From Erwinia sp. JUb26 (GTDB taxonomy: Bacteria; Pseudomonadota; Gammaproteobacteria; Enterobacterales; Enterobacteriaceae), in the NCBI RefSeq assembly GCF_003751505.1, contig NZ_RJVB01000002.1, forward strand, positions 248,001 to 312,000: 64,000 nucleotides of DNA. The letters are read 5' to 3'. Shown here piece by piece: positions 36,268-44,411 of the stretch. A program made the position numbers and the translations under genes. The notes under the pieces are model-generated. The model did not search any database, had not been told where the DNA came from, and saw nothing but the letters and a program-made list of their open reading frames with translations. The stretch's first letter is position 1; each line of letters starts with the position of its first letter.

Positions 36268-36285
36268 AATGACAACGTAAACATT
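36268..36285. promoter_or_regulatory. LacI-type operator, distal copy
   Basis: AATGACAACGTAAACATT is the inverted near-copy of the proximal site, 96 bp centre to centre (about nine helical turns), suited to looping. The AT-rich DNA between the two should hold the operon promoter. The LacI protein encoded at 29795 is the obvious candidate binder. Confidence 0.65.
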
Positions 36286-36478
36286 GGTTATCATATAATC
36301 AAAACCCCAAAACAAAATCCTTGAGCGATATCACATATCATTAACAAGCCAGTTTCAGGGTTAACAACTTCGATCTCAGTCTCATTCGCAACGTTCCGGA
36401 ATGACCGTTTATGCCCGTCTTTCCCCGTTTACGATCGCTGATGTTCACCGGGCGGATAATCGAACGATTTATGGTCAT

Positions 36479-36497
36479 TGAAATGATAACCATTATC
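36479..36497 (+). promoter_or_regulatory. Fur box upstream of fecI
   Basis: AATGATAACCATTATC agrees with 15 of the last 16 consensus Fur positions and is followed by another partial unit (AATTATCAT). It lies 47 bp before the fecI start. In E. coli fecIR is Fur-repressed, so this is expected. Confidence 0.8.
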
Positions 36498-36503
36498 AAT
36501 TAT

Positions 36504-36532
36504 CATCCCGGCGTCATTTTTTTGCCGGGATG
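36504..36532 (+). terminator. Hairpin in the fecI leader
   Basis: CATCCCGGC and GCCGGGATG form a perfect 9-bp stem with an 11-base loop containing seven T. It ends 11 bp before the fecI ATG. The position suggests an effect on transcript stability or fecI translation, or the end of an upstream transcript. Confidence 0.45.
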
Positions 36533-36543
36533 TGTAACTCGTT

Positions 36544-37062
36544 ATGTCAACGCAAGCCGCGTCTGCCGAACCCTTCGCCAGCCTTTACCAGACACACCAC
36601 CGGTGGCTGCGGAGCTGGCTGCAGCAAAAGCTGGGATCGGCCAGCGACGCCGAAGATCTGGCCCAGGATACCTTCGTGCGGGTGCTGCTCGGTAACGGCG
36701 TGGCGGAGATCCGCGAACCTAAATCCTTCCTCTGTACGATTGCCAAACGGGTGATGGTCGATTTCTTCCGCCGCAACGCGCTGGAGCGCGCCTGGCTGGA
36801 GATGCTGGAACAGCTGCCGGAAGAACATGTGCCCTCGCCGGAACAGCAGCACGCGCTGCTGGAAACGCTGCAGCAGATCGATGCCATGCTCGACGGCCTG
36901 GGTCCGAAGGTACGCCAGGCGTTTCTGCTGTCGCAGCTGGAAGGGCTGACCTACCCGCAGATTGCCGAACGGCTGGCGGTCTCGGTCAGCTCGGTGAAGA
37001 AATATATGGCTAAAGCCACCGAACACTGCCTGCTGTTTCGTCTGATGCAGGATTTAGCGTAA
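36544..37062 (+). CDS. fecI: ECF sigma factor FecI
   Basis: A 172-residue ECF sigma factor of the FecI group. Region 2 reads AEDLAQDTFVRVLL and PKSFLCTIAKRVMVDFFRR. Region 4 reads VRQAFLLSQLEGLTYPQIAE and VSVSSVKKYMAKATEHC. It directs RNA polymerase to fecA when ferric citrate is signalled through FecA and FecR. No strong ribosome site precedes the ATG, and a leader hairpin and Fur box lie upstream. Its stop overlaps the fecR ATG by one base. Confidence 0.95.
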   Translation: MSTQAASAEPFASLYQTHHRWLRSWLQQKLGSASDAEDLAQDTFVRVLLGNGVAEIREPKSFLCTIAKRVMVDFFRRNALERAWLEMLEQLPEEHVPSPEQQHALLETLQQIDAMLDGLGPKVRQAFLLSQLEGLTYPQIAERLAVSVSSVKKYMAKATEHCLLFRLMQDLA

Positions 37063-38015
37063 TGACCGAGCGGGTCAGCGAGCAGCAGCGCCAGGCACTG
37101 AAAATGGCCGCCGGCTGGTATGCCACCTTCTGCGCGGGGGACACCACCGCACAGCAGCACGCCCGCTGGCAACAGTGGCTGCAACAGCATGAAGACCACC
37201 GCTGGGCGTGGCAGCGTGTGGAATCCCTGCAAAACCAGCTGCAAACTCTGCCTGGCCACCTCGGTTATCAAACGCTGAATCAGGCACATCTGACCCGCCG
37301 CCGCGTGCTGAAAAGCCTGCTGGTGCTGCTGGGCGTCGGCAGCGGCTGGCAGCTCTGGCAGTCGCCGCTGGGCCTCAGCCTGCGTGCCGACTACAGCACC
37401 GGCACCGGCGAAATGCGCAGCGTGCGGCTGAGCGACGGCTCGCAGATGACGCTCAACACCGCCAGCGCGGTGCAGGTGGAATTTACCGGCAGCCAGCGGA
37501 CAGTTCATCTGCAGCGCGGGGAAATTGCCATTACCACCGCTGCCGATGCGCAGCAAAGGCCTTTCCGGGTGGCCACCGCCGACGGCGTGCTGCGCGCGCT
37601 CGGTACCGAATTCAGCGTGCGGCTGTGGCCGCATGCCACCGAACTGTCGGTGCAGCAGCATGCGGTCGAAGTCACGCTGGCTGACGAATCGCAGCAAAAG
37701 CAGGTAGTACAGCAGGGACAAACGCTGCGCTTTGGCCGCAGCGCCTTTGGCGAACTCTTACCGCTGGCCGCCGACAGCAGCAGCTGGACCCGGGGCCTGC
37801 TCAGCGTCAGCAATCGCCCGCTGGGTGAGGTGATCGCCGAAGTGGCGCGCTACCGCCACGGCATGCTGATCTGCGACGACAGCGCCGCCGATCTGCGCGT
37901 CAGCGGCACCTTCCCGCTGCAGGATACCGATCGCCTGCTGGCCGTGCTGGCGCAGACGCTGCCGATAAAAATTCAGACCGCCAGCCGCTACTGGGTGAAG
38001 GTCAGCGCGGCGTAG
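37062..38015 (+). CDS. fecR: Ferric citrate sigma regulator FecR
   Basis: A 317-residue anti-sigma/sigma-activator. The cytoplasmic N-terminal DUF4880 part is about residues 1-80, with QHARWQQWLQQHEDHRWAWQ. One span follows (VLKSLLVLLGVGSGWQLW), preceded by three Arg in TRRRVLKS, compatible with the Tat-type insertion reported for E. coli FecR. The periplasmic FecR domain follows with VRLSDGSQMTLNTASAVQV. It carries the signal from FecA in the outer membrane to FecI. Translationally coupled to fecI. Confidence 0.93.
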   Translation: MTERVSEQQRQALKMAAGWYATFCAGDTTAQQHARWQQWLQQHEDHRWAWQRVESLQNQLQTLPGHLGYQTLNQAHLTRRRVLKSLLVLLGVGSGWQLWQSPLGLSLRADYSTGTGEMRSVRLSDGSQMTLNTASAVQVEFTGSQRTVHLQRGEIAITTAADAQQRPFRVATADGVLRALGTEFSVRLWPHATELSVQQHAVEVTLADESQQKQVVQQGQTLRFGRSAFGELLPLAADSSSWTRGLLSVSNRPLGEVIAEVARYRHGMLICDDSAADLRVSGTFPLQDTDRLLAVLAQTLPIKIQTASRYWVKVSAA

Positions 38016-38115
38016 CGAAAAAAACAAAAAATAATTCAAAATGCGTTATCCCTTTTGCTCATCTCATCCGACTCCTTAGTACACAACATTAAAAATGCTC
38101 ACTCTGGAGACGGTC

Positions 38116-40479
38116 ATGTCTGATTCCTGCGCCCGCATCAAGCGCGCTTTTAGCAAAACAACACCACTGGCTTTCGCTATTCACTGCGCGCTGGCCCCGC
38201 TGGCGCTGGCCGCTCCCGCGCTGGTGAGTGCGGCGACCACCCCGGCAACCGCTGACTATCGGATTGCCGCCGCCGATCTGGATCAGGCGCTGAACCAGTT
38301 CGCCGCCCGCTCCGGCATTACGCTGTCGGTCAACTCATCGCTGACCCAGGGGAAAAAGAGCCCGGGCCTCAACGGTAGCTACTCGCTGGAACAGGCGCTG
38401 CAAACGCTGCTGGACGGCAGCGGCCTGAAGGCAAAATCGCTGGGCAACAACGCCTTTACGCTGGAGCCGGTGCCGGTGGTGGAAGGGACCGCCACGCTGA
38501 CCGTGGTCGGTGACTGGCTGGGCACCGCGCGCGAGGACGATGTGTTTGAACACGCCGGTGCGCGTGACGTGCTGCGCCGCGAAGATTTTGCCCGCACCGG
38601 TGCCACCACCATGCGTGAAGCGCTGAACCGCATTCCCGGCGTCAACGCTCCGGAAAATAACGGCACCGGCAGCCACGATATGGCGATGAACTTCGGCATT
38701 CGCGGGCTGAATCCGCGCCTTGCCAGCCGCACCACCGTACTGATGGACGGCATTCCGGTACCGTTCGCGCCATACGGCCAGCCGCAGCTGTCGCTGGCCC
38801 CGGTTTCGCTGGGCAATATGGACGCGGTGGACGTGGTACGCGGCGGCGGTGCCGTGCGCTACGGGCCGCAGAGCGTTGGCGGCGTGGTCAACTTTGTCAC
38901 CCGCGCCATTCCGCAGGACTTCGGTATCGAAGCGGGAATGGAAGGCCTGCTGACGCCAACCTCAACCCAGAACGACCCCAAAGGTAGCGGCAACTTTATG
39001 ATTGGCGGCACCGCCGATAACGGCCTGGGCGCGGCGCTGCTTTATTCCGGGACGCGCGGCAGCGACTGGCGCGAGCACAGCTCGACCAAAATCGACGACG
39101 TGATGCTAAAAACTCGCTACGCGCCGAATGAGGTTCATACCTTCACCAGCCTGCTGCAGTATTACGAAGGCCGGGCGCAGATGCCGGGCGGGCTTTCCCG
39201 CGCGGACTACAACGCCGATCGCTTCCAGTCGACCCGCCCCTACGATGAGTTTTGGGGGCGTCGCCAGCTGGCCAGTCTGGGCTATCAGTACCAGCCGGAC
39301 ACCCAGCACAAATTCAATATTCTGACCTTCTACACCAACACCCTGCGCAGCGGCTATCTGGACCAGGGGAAGAACATCACTCTGTCGCCACGCGAATACT
39401 GGGTGCGCGGCGTAGAGCCGCGCTACAGTCAGAGCTTCACGATCGCCAACACCGCGCATGAAGTTGGCGTCGGCTATCGCTACGTCAGCGAATCCACTCA
39501 CGAGCTGCGCTATACCAGCCCGGCCAGCAGCGGAAGATTGCCAACCGGCAGCAGCCCGTACGATCGCGATACCCAGTCGGGCACCGAGGCACACGCCTGG
39601 TATATTGATGACCGCATCGATATCGGCGACTGGACCATCACCCCGGGCATGCGCTACGAGCATATCCAGTCTTATCAGAACAACTTCATCAAGGGTGAAA
39701 AACAGGAAATCGGCTACAACGCGCCGCTGCCCGCGCTTAACGTGCTGTATCACCTGAACGATGCCTGGAACCTGTATGCCAATACCGAAGGATCGTTCGG
39801 CACCGTGCAGTACAGCCAGATCGGTAAAGCGGTCAGCAGCGGCAGCGTGGAGCCGGAAAAAGCCCGCACCTGGGAGCTGGGCACGCGCTATGACAATCAG
39901 GTATTGCAGGCCGAAGCGGGTCTGTTCCTGATTAACTTCAGCAACCAGTACGATTCAAACCAGGTGACCGACAGCGTCACCGCGCGCGGTAAAACCCGCC
40001 ATACCGGGCTGGAAAGCAAAGTGCGCTATGACCTCGGCGATCTCTCTCCGGCGTTGGAGAATCTGTCGGTTTCCGCCAGCTATGCGTACGTCAATGCGGT
40101 GATCCGCGAGCAGGGCGATTACCACGGTAATCAGGTGCCGTTCTCGCCGAAGCACAAAGGCACGCTGGGGCTGGACTACCTGACCGGCAGCTGGACCTTT
40201 AACCTCAACAGCGAGTACCAGTCTTCGCAGTTCGCCGATAACGCCAATACCCGCGAGGAAAGCGCCGACGGCAGCACCGGCCGCATCCCCGGCTTTATGC
40301 TGTGGGGCGCGCGCGCCAACTACGACTTCGGCCCGCAGTACGCCAACCTCAACCTGGCCGTCGGCGTGAAGAATATCTTCGACCATGAATACTTTACCCG
40401 CGCCTACGATGACAACAACAAGGGCATCTATGCCGGGCAGCCTCGCACCGTCTATCTGCAGGGTGCCGTTAAGTTCTGA
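38116..40479 (+). CDS. fecA: Ferric citrate TonB-dependent receptor FecA
   Basis: 787 residues from the ATG at 38116, chosen because CTGGAGA lies five bases upstream; an ATG at 38095 precedes that site. It has a signal peptide, then the FecA signalling (STN) domain ([20 protein letters not shown] to about residue 120), the TonB box TLTVVGD, a plug and a 22-strand barrel. Agreement with E. coli FecA is very high: [40 protein letters not shown] and [14 protein letters not shown]. It imports diferric dicitrate and signals its presence. The C-terminus is VKF with the usual aromatic end. Confidence 0.96.
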   Translation: MSDSCARIKRAFSKTTPLAFAIHCALAPLALAAPALVSAATTPATADYRIAAADLDQALNQFAARSGITLSVNSSLTQGKKSPGLNGSYSLEQALQTLLDGSGLKAKSLGNNAFTLEPVPVVEGTATLTVVGDWLGTAREDDVFEHAGARDVLRREDFARTGATTMREALNRIPGVNAPENNGTGSHDMAMNFGIRGLNPRLASRTTVLMDGIPVPFAPYGQPQLSLAPVSLGNMDAVDVVRGGGAVRYGPQSVGGVVNFVTRAIPQDFGIEAGMEGLLTPTSTQNDPKGSGNFMIGGTADNGLGAALLYSGTRGSDWREHSSTKIDDVMLKTRYAPNEVHTFTSLLQYYEGRAQMPGGLSRADYNADRFQSTRPYDEFWGRRQLASLGYQYQPDTQHKFNILTFYTNTLRSGYLDQGKNITLSPREYWVRGVEPRYSQSFTIANTAHEVGVGYRYVSESTHELRYTSPASSGRLPTGSSPYDRDTQSGTEAHAWYIDDRIDIGDWTITPGMRYEHIQSYQNNFIKGEKQEIGYNAPLPALNVLYHLNDAWNLYANTEGSFGTVQYSQIGKAVSSGSVEPEKARTWELGTRYDNQVLQAEAGLFLINFSNQYDSNQVTDSVTARGKTRHTGLESKVRYDLGDLSPALENLSVSASYAYVNAVIREQGDYHGNQVPFSPKHKGTLGLDYLTGSWTFNLNSEYQSSQFADNANTREESADGSTGRIPGFMLWGARANYDFGPQYANLNLAVGVKNIFDHEYFTRAYDDNNKGIYAGQPRTVYLQGAVKF

Positions 40480-40523
40480 TGTTCCCAATGGCCGGGATGA
40501 TAACCGGCCGTTGTGGATTGTGT

Positions 40524-40548
40524 AGCGGGTGCCGGCTGGCAGCCCGCT
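40524..40548 (+). terminator. Attenuating hairpin between fecA and fecB
   Basis: AGCGGG/CCCGCT with an inner TGCC/GGCA stem, then TTTGTCGTTT, 45 bp after the fecA stop. A second stem, GGCCGG/CCGGCC, lies just before it (about 40490-40508). Partial termination here would keep fecA message above fecBCDE, as in E. coli. Confidence 0.6.
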
Positions 40549-40575
40549 TTGTCGTTTCTGGCAGCTGGAGAATCT

Positions 40576-41481
40576 ATGTTCACGCTTATCACTCGTCTTC
40601 TGTCCTGTGCCCTGATGTTGGTCGCATCAGCCGCGTCGGCGGTCACCGTGCAGGACAACAACGGCACCTTTACCCTTGAGCACGCCCCGCAGCGGGTGGT
40701 GGTGCTGGAACTGTCCTTCGTGGATGCGCTGGCGGCGGTGGACGTCAGCCCGGTTGGCGTCGCCGACGATAACGATCCGCAGCGCATCCTGCCCGCCGTG
40801 CGTCAGCATCTTCAACCGTGGAAATCGGTCGGTACCCGCGCCCAGCCCAGCCTGGAAGTGATTGCCGCGCTGAAGCCCGACCTGATTATTGCCGACAGCG
40901 CCCGCCACGGTGGCATCTTCGGCCAGCTGAAAAGTATTGCTCCCACGCTGATGCTGAAATCGCGCAATGAAACCTGGGAGGAAAATCTGCAATCGGCGGC
41001 GATTATCGGCAAAGTGCTGGGTAAAGATACCGAAATGCAGCAGAGGCTGGCGCTGCACCACCAGCGGATGAAGGACTTCGCCAGCCAGCTGCCCAAAGGG
41101 CTGAAGCTGGTATTCGGCACCTCGCGCGAGCAGCAGTTTAATCTGCACAGCCGCGACAGCTATACCGGCAGCGTGCTGACCGCGCTGGGGATGGACGTGC
41201 CGGCATCCGTTGGGCAAAGCCCGATCGCCAGTATCAATCTGGAGCAGCTGCTGGCGATTAACCCGGACTGGCTGCTGGTGGCCCATTACCGTCAGCAGAG
41301 CATCGTGCGCGACTGGCAGCAGGACCCGCTGTGGCAGATGTTAACCGCCGCGCAGAAAAACCAGGTAGCTGAAGTGGACAGCAACGGCTGGGCGCGGATG
41401 CGCGGGCTGTTTGCCGCCGAGCAGATCGCACGCGATCTGGTGGCGATCCTGCACCATCAGCCGGTGAACGTGCAGCCATGA
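40576..41481 (+). CDS. fecB: Iron dicitrate periplasmic binding protein FecB
   Basis: 301 residues from the ATG at 40576, preceded by CTGGAG and followed by a signal peptide ending SAASA; an upstream in-frame start at 40513 lies inside the hairpin. The periplasmic-binding (BtuF/FecB) fold shows RVVVLELSFVDALAAVDVSP, KPDLIIADSARHGG and LLAINPDWLLVAHYR. It delivers iron citrate from FecA to FecCD. It overlaps fecC by 4 bp. Confidence 0.93.
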   Translation: MFTLITRLLSCALMLVASAASAVTVQDNNGTFTLEHAPQRVVVLELSFVDALAAVDVSPVGVADDNDPQRILPAVRQHLQPWKSVGTRAQPSLEVIAALKPDLIIADSARHGGIFGQLKSIAPTLMLKSRNETWEENLQSAAIIGKVLGKDTEMQQRLALHHQRMKDFASQLPKGLKLVFGTSREQQFNLHSRDSYTGSVLTALGMDVPASVGQSPIASINLEQLLAINPDWLLVAHYRQQSIVRDWQQDPLWQMLTAAQKNQVAEVDSNGWARMRGLFAAEQIARDLVAILHHQPVNVQP

Positions 41482-42473
41482 TGTCAGCCCGACCGCTGCT
41501 CGCCTGGGGTCTGCCGCTTCTGCTGCTGGCGCTGGCCTTCTGGCTGTCGTTGTTCAGCGGATCGGCGCTGCCGATCGGGCCCTGGCAGGCGCTGAGCGCG
41601 CTGCTGCCGGGAAAGGCCATCGCGCTGCCGCAGGCGCTGGTATTTAACCTGCGCCTGCCGCGCAGCCTGGTGGCGATGCTGCTGGGGGCGAGCCTGGCGC
41701 TGGCGGGCTGCCTGCTGCAAACCCTGACGCGTAATCCGCTGGCTTCCCCTTCCCTGCTGGGTATTAACGCCGGTGCCGCGCTGGCGATGGTGCTGGCCAG
41801 CGCCTTTAATCCCGGCTGGATCGCCGGCTACAGCCTTGCGCTGCTGGCCGCAGCGGGCGGCGGCGTCAGTTGGGGAATGGTGATGCTGCTGGGCAAAGGC
41901 TGGCGCTCCGCGGGCGACCGCAGCCGCCTGATCCTCGCGGGGGTGGCCGTGTCGGCACTCTGCTCCGCGCTGACCCGCGCCACGCTGCTGCTGGCGGAGG
42001 ATCACACCTACGGCATTCTGCACTGGCTGGCCGGGGGCGTGTCCCACGTGCGCTGGCGCGAGTTCTGGCAGCTGCTGCCGTTCAGCGCGCTGCTGATGCC
42101 TCTGGCCTGGCTGCTGGCGGCGCGCCTGAATCTGCTGCGGCTGGGGGACGACAGCGCGCACACGCTGGGGGTGAATCCCGACATGCTGCGCACGGCGATC
42201 AATCTGCTGGTGGTGGTGCTGGTCGGCAGCTGCGTCAGCGTGGCAGGGCCGGTGGCGTTTCTCGGCCTGCTGGTGCCGCATATGGCCAGGGCGTGGATCG
42301 GCCACGATCTGCGGCGGCTGCTGCCCGCCTGCATGCTGTTTGGCGCGCTGCTGATGCTGCTGGCCGATGTGATTGCGCGCTGGCTGGCGTTCCCCGCCGA
42401 GCTGCCCGCCGGAGCGGTGGTGGCGCTGATCGGCGCGCCGTGCTTTGTCTGGCTGGTGCGGAGGCGCGTATGA
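41478..42473 (+). CDS. fecC: Iron dicitrate ABC permease FecC
   Basis: A 331-residue FecCD-family permease with about nine spans. The blocks are NLRLPRSLVAMLLGASLALA, LLQTLTRNPLASPSLLGINA and GPVAFLGLLVPHMARAWIGH. It is a channel half of the ferric citrate importer. The first codons overlap fecB and the last overlap fecD (4 bp each), so stoichiometric translation is likely. Confidence 0.94.
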   Translation: MMSARPLLAWGLPLLLLALAFWLSLFSGSALPIGPWQALSALLPGKAIALPQALVFNLRLPRSLVAMLLGASLALAGCLLQTLTRNPLASPSLLGINAGAALAMVLASAFNPGWIAGYSLALLAAAGGGVSWGMVMLLGKGWRSAGDRSRLILAGVAVSALCSALTRATLLLAEDHTYGILHWLAGGVSHVRWREFWQLLPFSALLMPLAWLLAARLNLLRLGDDSAHTLGVNPDMLRTAINLLVVVLVGSCVSVAGPVAFLGLLVPHMARAWIGHDLRRLLPACMLFGALLMLLADVIARWLAFPAELPAGAVVALIGAPCFVWLVRRRV

Positions 42474-43447
42474 AACGCCTCCGGGGGCAGCGGCCACTGA
42501 CCGCGCTGCTGCTGTTGCTGCTGTTTACCCTGCTGGTGCTGCCGCTGTCTTTGCGCTACGGCAGTGAAACCCTCAGTTTTAGCACGCTGTATCAGGCGCT
42601 TAATCCGGCGGACGATCGCTACTTTGCTCTGATGGAGTATCGCCTGCCGCGCACTCTGTTAGCGATGCTGGTCGGCGCGGCGCTGGCGGTTTCCGGCGTG
42701 CTGGTGCAGGGGGCTATCCGTAACCCGCTGGCCTCGCCGGAAATCCTTGGGGTGAATCACGCCGCCGGGCTGATGTCGATCGCCGGGCTGATGCTGTTCC
42801 CGGCGCTGTCGGCGGCCTGGCTGCCGCTGCTGGCCTTTACCGGTGCGCTGCTGGCCTTTCTGCTGCTACGGCTGCTGGCCGGAAGCAGCGCCCCTCTGCG
42901 GCTCGCGCTGCTCGGCGTGGCGCTGACCGCCTTTTACGCCAGCATCACCGACTATCTGATGCTCTCCCGCCCGCTGGAAATTAACCAGGCGCTGCTGTGG
43001 CTGACCGGCAGCCTGTGGGGGCGCGGCTGGCCGTTTGTCTGGCTGGCGCTGCCGTGGCTGGTTTTGCTGCTGCCGCTGAGCCTGCTGCTGTGCCGCAGCC
43101 TCGATCTGCTGGGGCTGGGCGATGAGCAGGCGGCGACGCTCGGCGTGGAGGTTCCCCGCGCACGGCGGCGTATTCTGCTGCTGGCGCTGGCGCTGGCCGC
43201 CGTCAGCGTGGCCGTCTGCGGGCCACTGAGCTTTATTGGGCTGGTTGCCCCGCATCTGACGCGACGACTGGTGGGTGGCCGCCACCGCTGGCTGATCCCG
43301 GCTGCCATGCTGACCGGCGCGCTGCTGCTGATGCTGGCGGACCTGCTGGCCCGCACGCTGCATCCACCGCTGGAGCTGCCCGCCGGGGTGCTAACGGCGG
43401 TAATCGGTGCGCCCTACTTTTTCTGGCTGTTAATGAGAACCCGCTAA
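42470..43447 (+). CDS. fecD: Iron dicitrate ABC permease FecD
   Basis: 325 residues from the ATG at 42470, which overlaps the fecC stop; a much longer open frame starting at 41870 runs antisense to sense within fecC and is an artefact of the high GC. It has FecCD-family blocks MEYRLPRTLLAMLVGAALAV, VQGAIRNPLASPEILGVNHA and CGPLSFIGLVAPHLTRRLVG. It is the second channel half. The TAA stop shares its last base with the fecE ATG. Confidence 0.93.
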   Translation: MKRLRGQRPLTALLLLLLFTLLVLPLSLRYGSETLSFSTLYQALNPADDRYFALMEYRLPRTLLAMLVGAALAVSGVLVQGAIRNPLASPEILGVNHAAGLMSIAGLMLFPALSAAWLPLLAFTGALLAFLLLRLLAGSSAPLRLALLGVALTAFYASITDYLMLSRPLEINQALLWLTGSLWGRGWPFVWLALPWLVLLLPLSLLLCRSLDLLGLGDEQAATLGVEVPRARRRILLLALALAAVSVAVCGPLSFIGLVAPHLTRRLVGGRHRWLIPAAMLTGALLLMLADLLARTLHPPLELPAGVLTAVIGAPYFFWLLMRTR

Positions 43448-44217
43448 TGATGCCACTTTCCATCGACGGGCTGAGCGCCGGTTACGCCAGCGCGCCCATT
43501 CTGCATAACCTCTCGCTGACGCTGCCCGCAGGGAAGATCACCGCCCTGCTGGGCCCCAACGGCTGCGGTAAATCGACGCTGCTGCGCTGCTGCTCGCGGT
43601 TGCTGAAGCCCGGACAGGGGCGAGTGATGCTGGGCGATGACGATCTGGCCGGGCTGAGCGCCCGCCAGCTGGGGCAGAGTCTGGCTCTGCTGCCGCAGCA
43701 GCACAGCGTGCCGGAGGGGATTAGCGTGCGCGAGCTGGTGGGCTATGGCCGCAGCCCGTGGCTTAACCTGTTTGGCCGCCCTGGCCCGGCCGATCGCCAG
43801 CGGGTGCAGGCGGCCATCGACGAGGTGCAGATCGGCAGCCTCGCGGAAAAACAGGTTAGCACGCTGTCCGGCGGCCAGCGCCAGCGGGCGTTTTTGGCAA
43901 TGACGCTGGCGCAGGACACGCCGCTGCTGCTGCTGGATGAACCGACCACCTGGCTCGATATCAACCATCAGGTTGAGCTGCTGCTTTTACTCCGCCGCCA
44001 GCAGCAGCAGGGTAAAACCGTGGTGACGGTACTGCACGATCTGAATCAGGCCAGCCGCTACTGTGACCATCTGGTGCTGATGATGGCCGGTCGGGTGGTT
44101 GCCAGCGGCACGCCAGAACAGGTAATGACCCCGGAACTGTTGCAGCAGGTGTTCAGCATCAATGCGGAAATTCATGCCGACCCGGTGTGTGGACGCCCGA
44201 TGTGCGTGGTGCTTTAA
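43447..44217 (+). CDS. fecE: Iron dicitrate ABC ATP-binding protein FecE
   Basis: A 256-residue ATPase with Walker A GPNGCGKST, signature LSGGQRQRAFLAM, Walker B LLLLDEPTTWLD and switch His in VLHDLNQASRYCDHL. ATG ATG at the start gives two equal choices. It energises FecCD. It is the last gene of fecABCDE, followed by a 194-bp gap and a diguanylate cyclase-type gene in the same direction. Confidence 0.94.
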   Translation: MMPLSIDGLSAGYASAPILHNLSLTLPAGKITALLGPNGCGKSTLLRCCSRLLKPGQGRVMLGDDDLAGLSARQLGQSLALLPQQHSVPEGISVRELVGYGRSPWLNLFGRPGPADRQRVQAAIDEVQIGSLAEKQVSTLSGGQRQRAFLAMTLAQDTPLLLLDEPTTWLDINHQVELLLLLRRQQQQGKTVVTVLHDLNQASRYCDHLVLMMAGRVVASGTPEQVMTPELLQQVFSINAEIHADPVCGRPMCVVL

Positions 44218-44269
44218 TTGATCAATTCGCCTGGATAACTGGCACTTTCAGGAAACCTCTTTTCACCAA

Positions 44270-44321
44270 AAACCCTTGATACAACAATAAGTGACCTATT
44301 CGTGACGTTATCCAAGGGTTT
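44270..44321 (+). terminator. Long-loop inverted repeat after fecE
   Basis: AAACCCTTG and CAAGGGTTT form a 9-bp stem with a 34-base loop, 52 bp after the fecE stop. It could be the fecE terminator or a leader element of the next gene. The loop is long and the call is weak. Confidence 0.3.
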
Positions 44322-44411
44322 ATCTTTGCCAAAAATGGTCAATGAGGTAATGTTTGCTATCTCAAGATCGGTGGTTTCCTGGGACTACAACGCGTCTATC
44401 CTGGAAGGTCA

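Noticed and set aside
36411-36695. Frame upstream of and across the fecI start
   Set aside because: Overlaps the Fur box, leader hairpin and fecI in a different frame; no domain.
41870-42469. Upstream extension of fecD
   Set aside because: Lies inside fecC in another frame; the real fecD start at 42470 overlaps the fecC stop.
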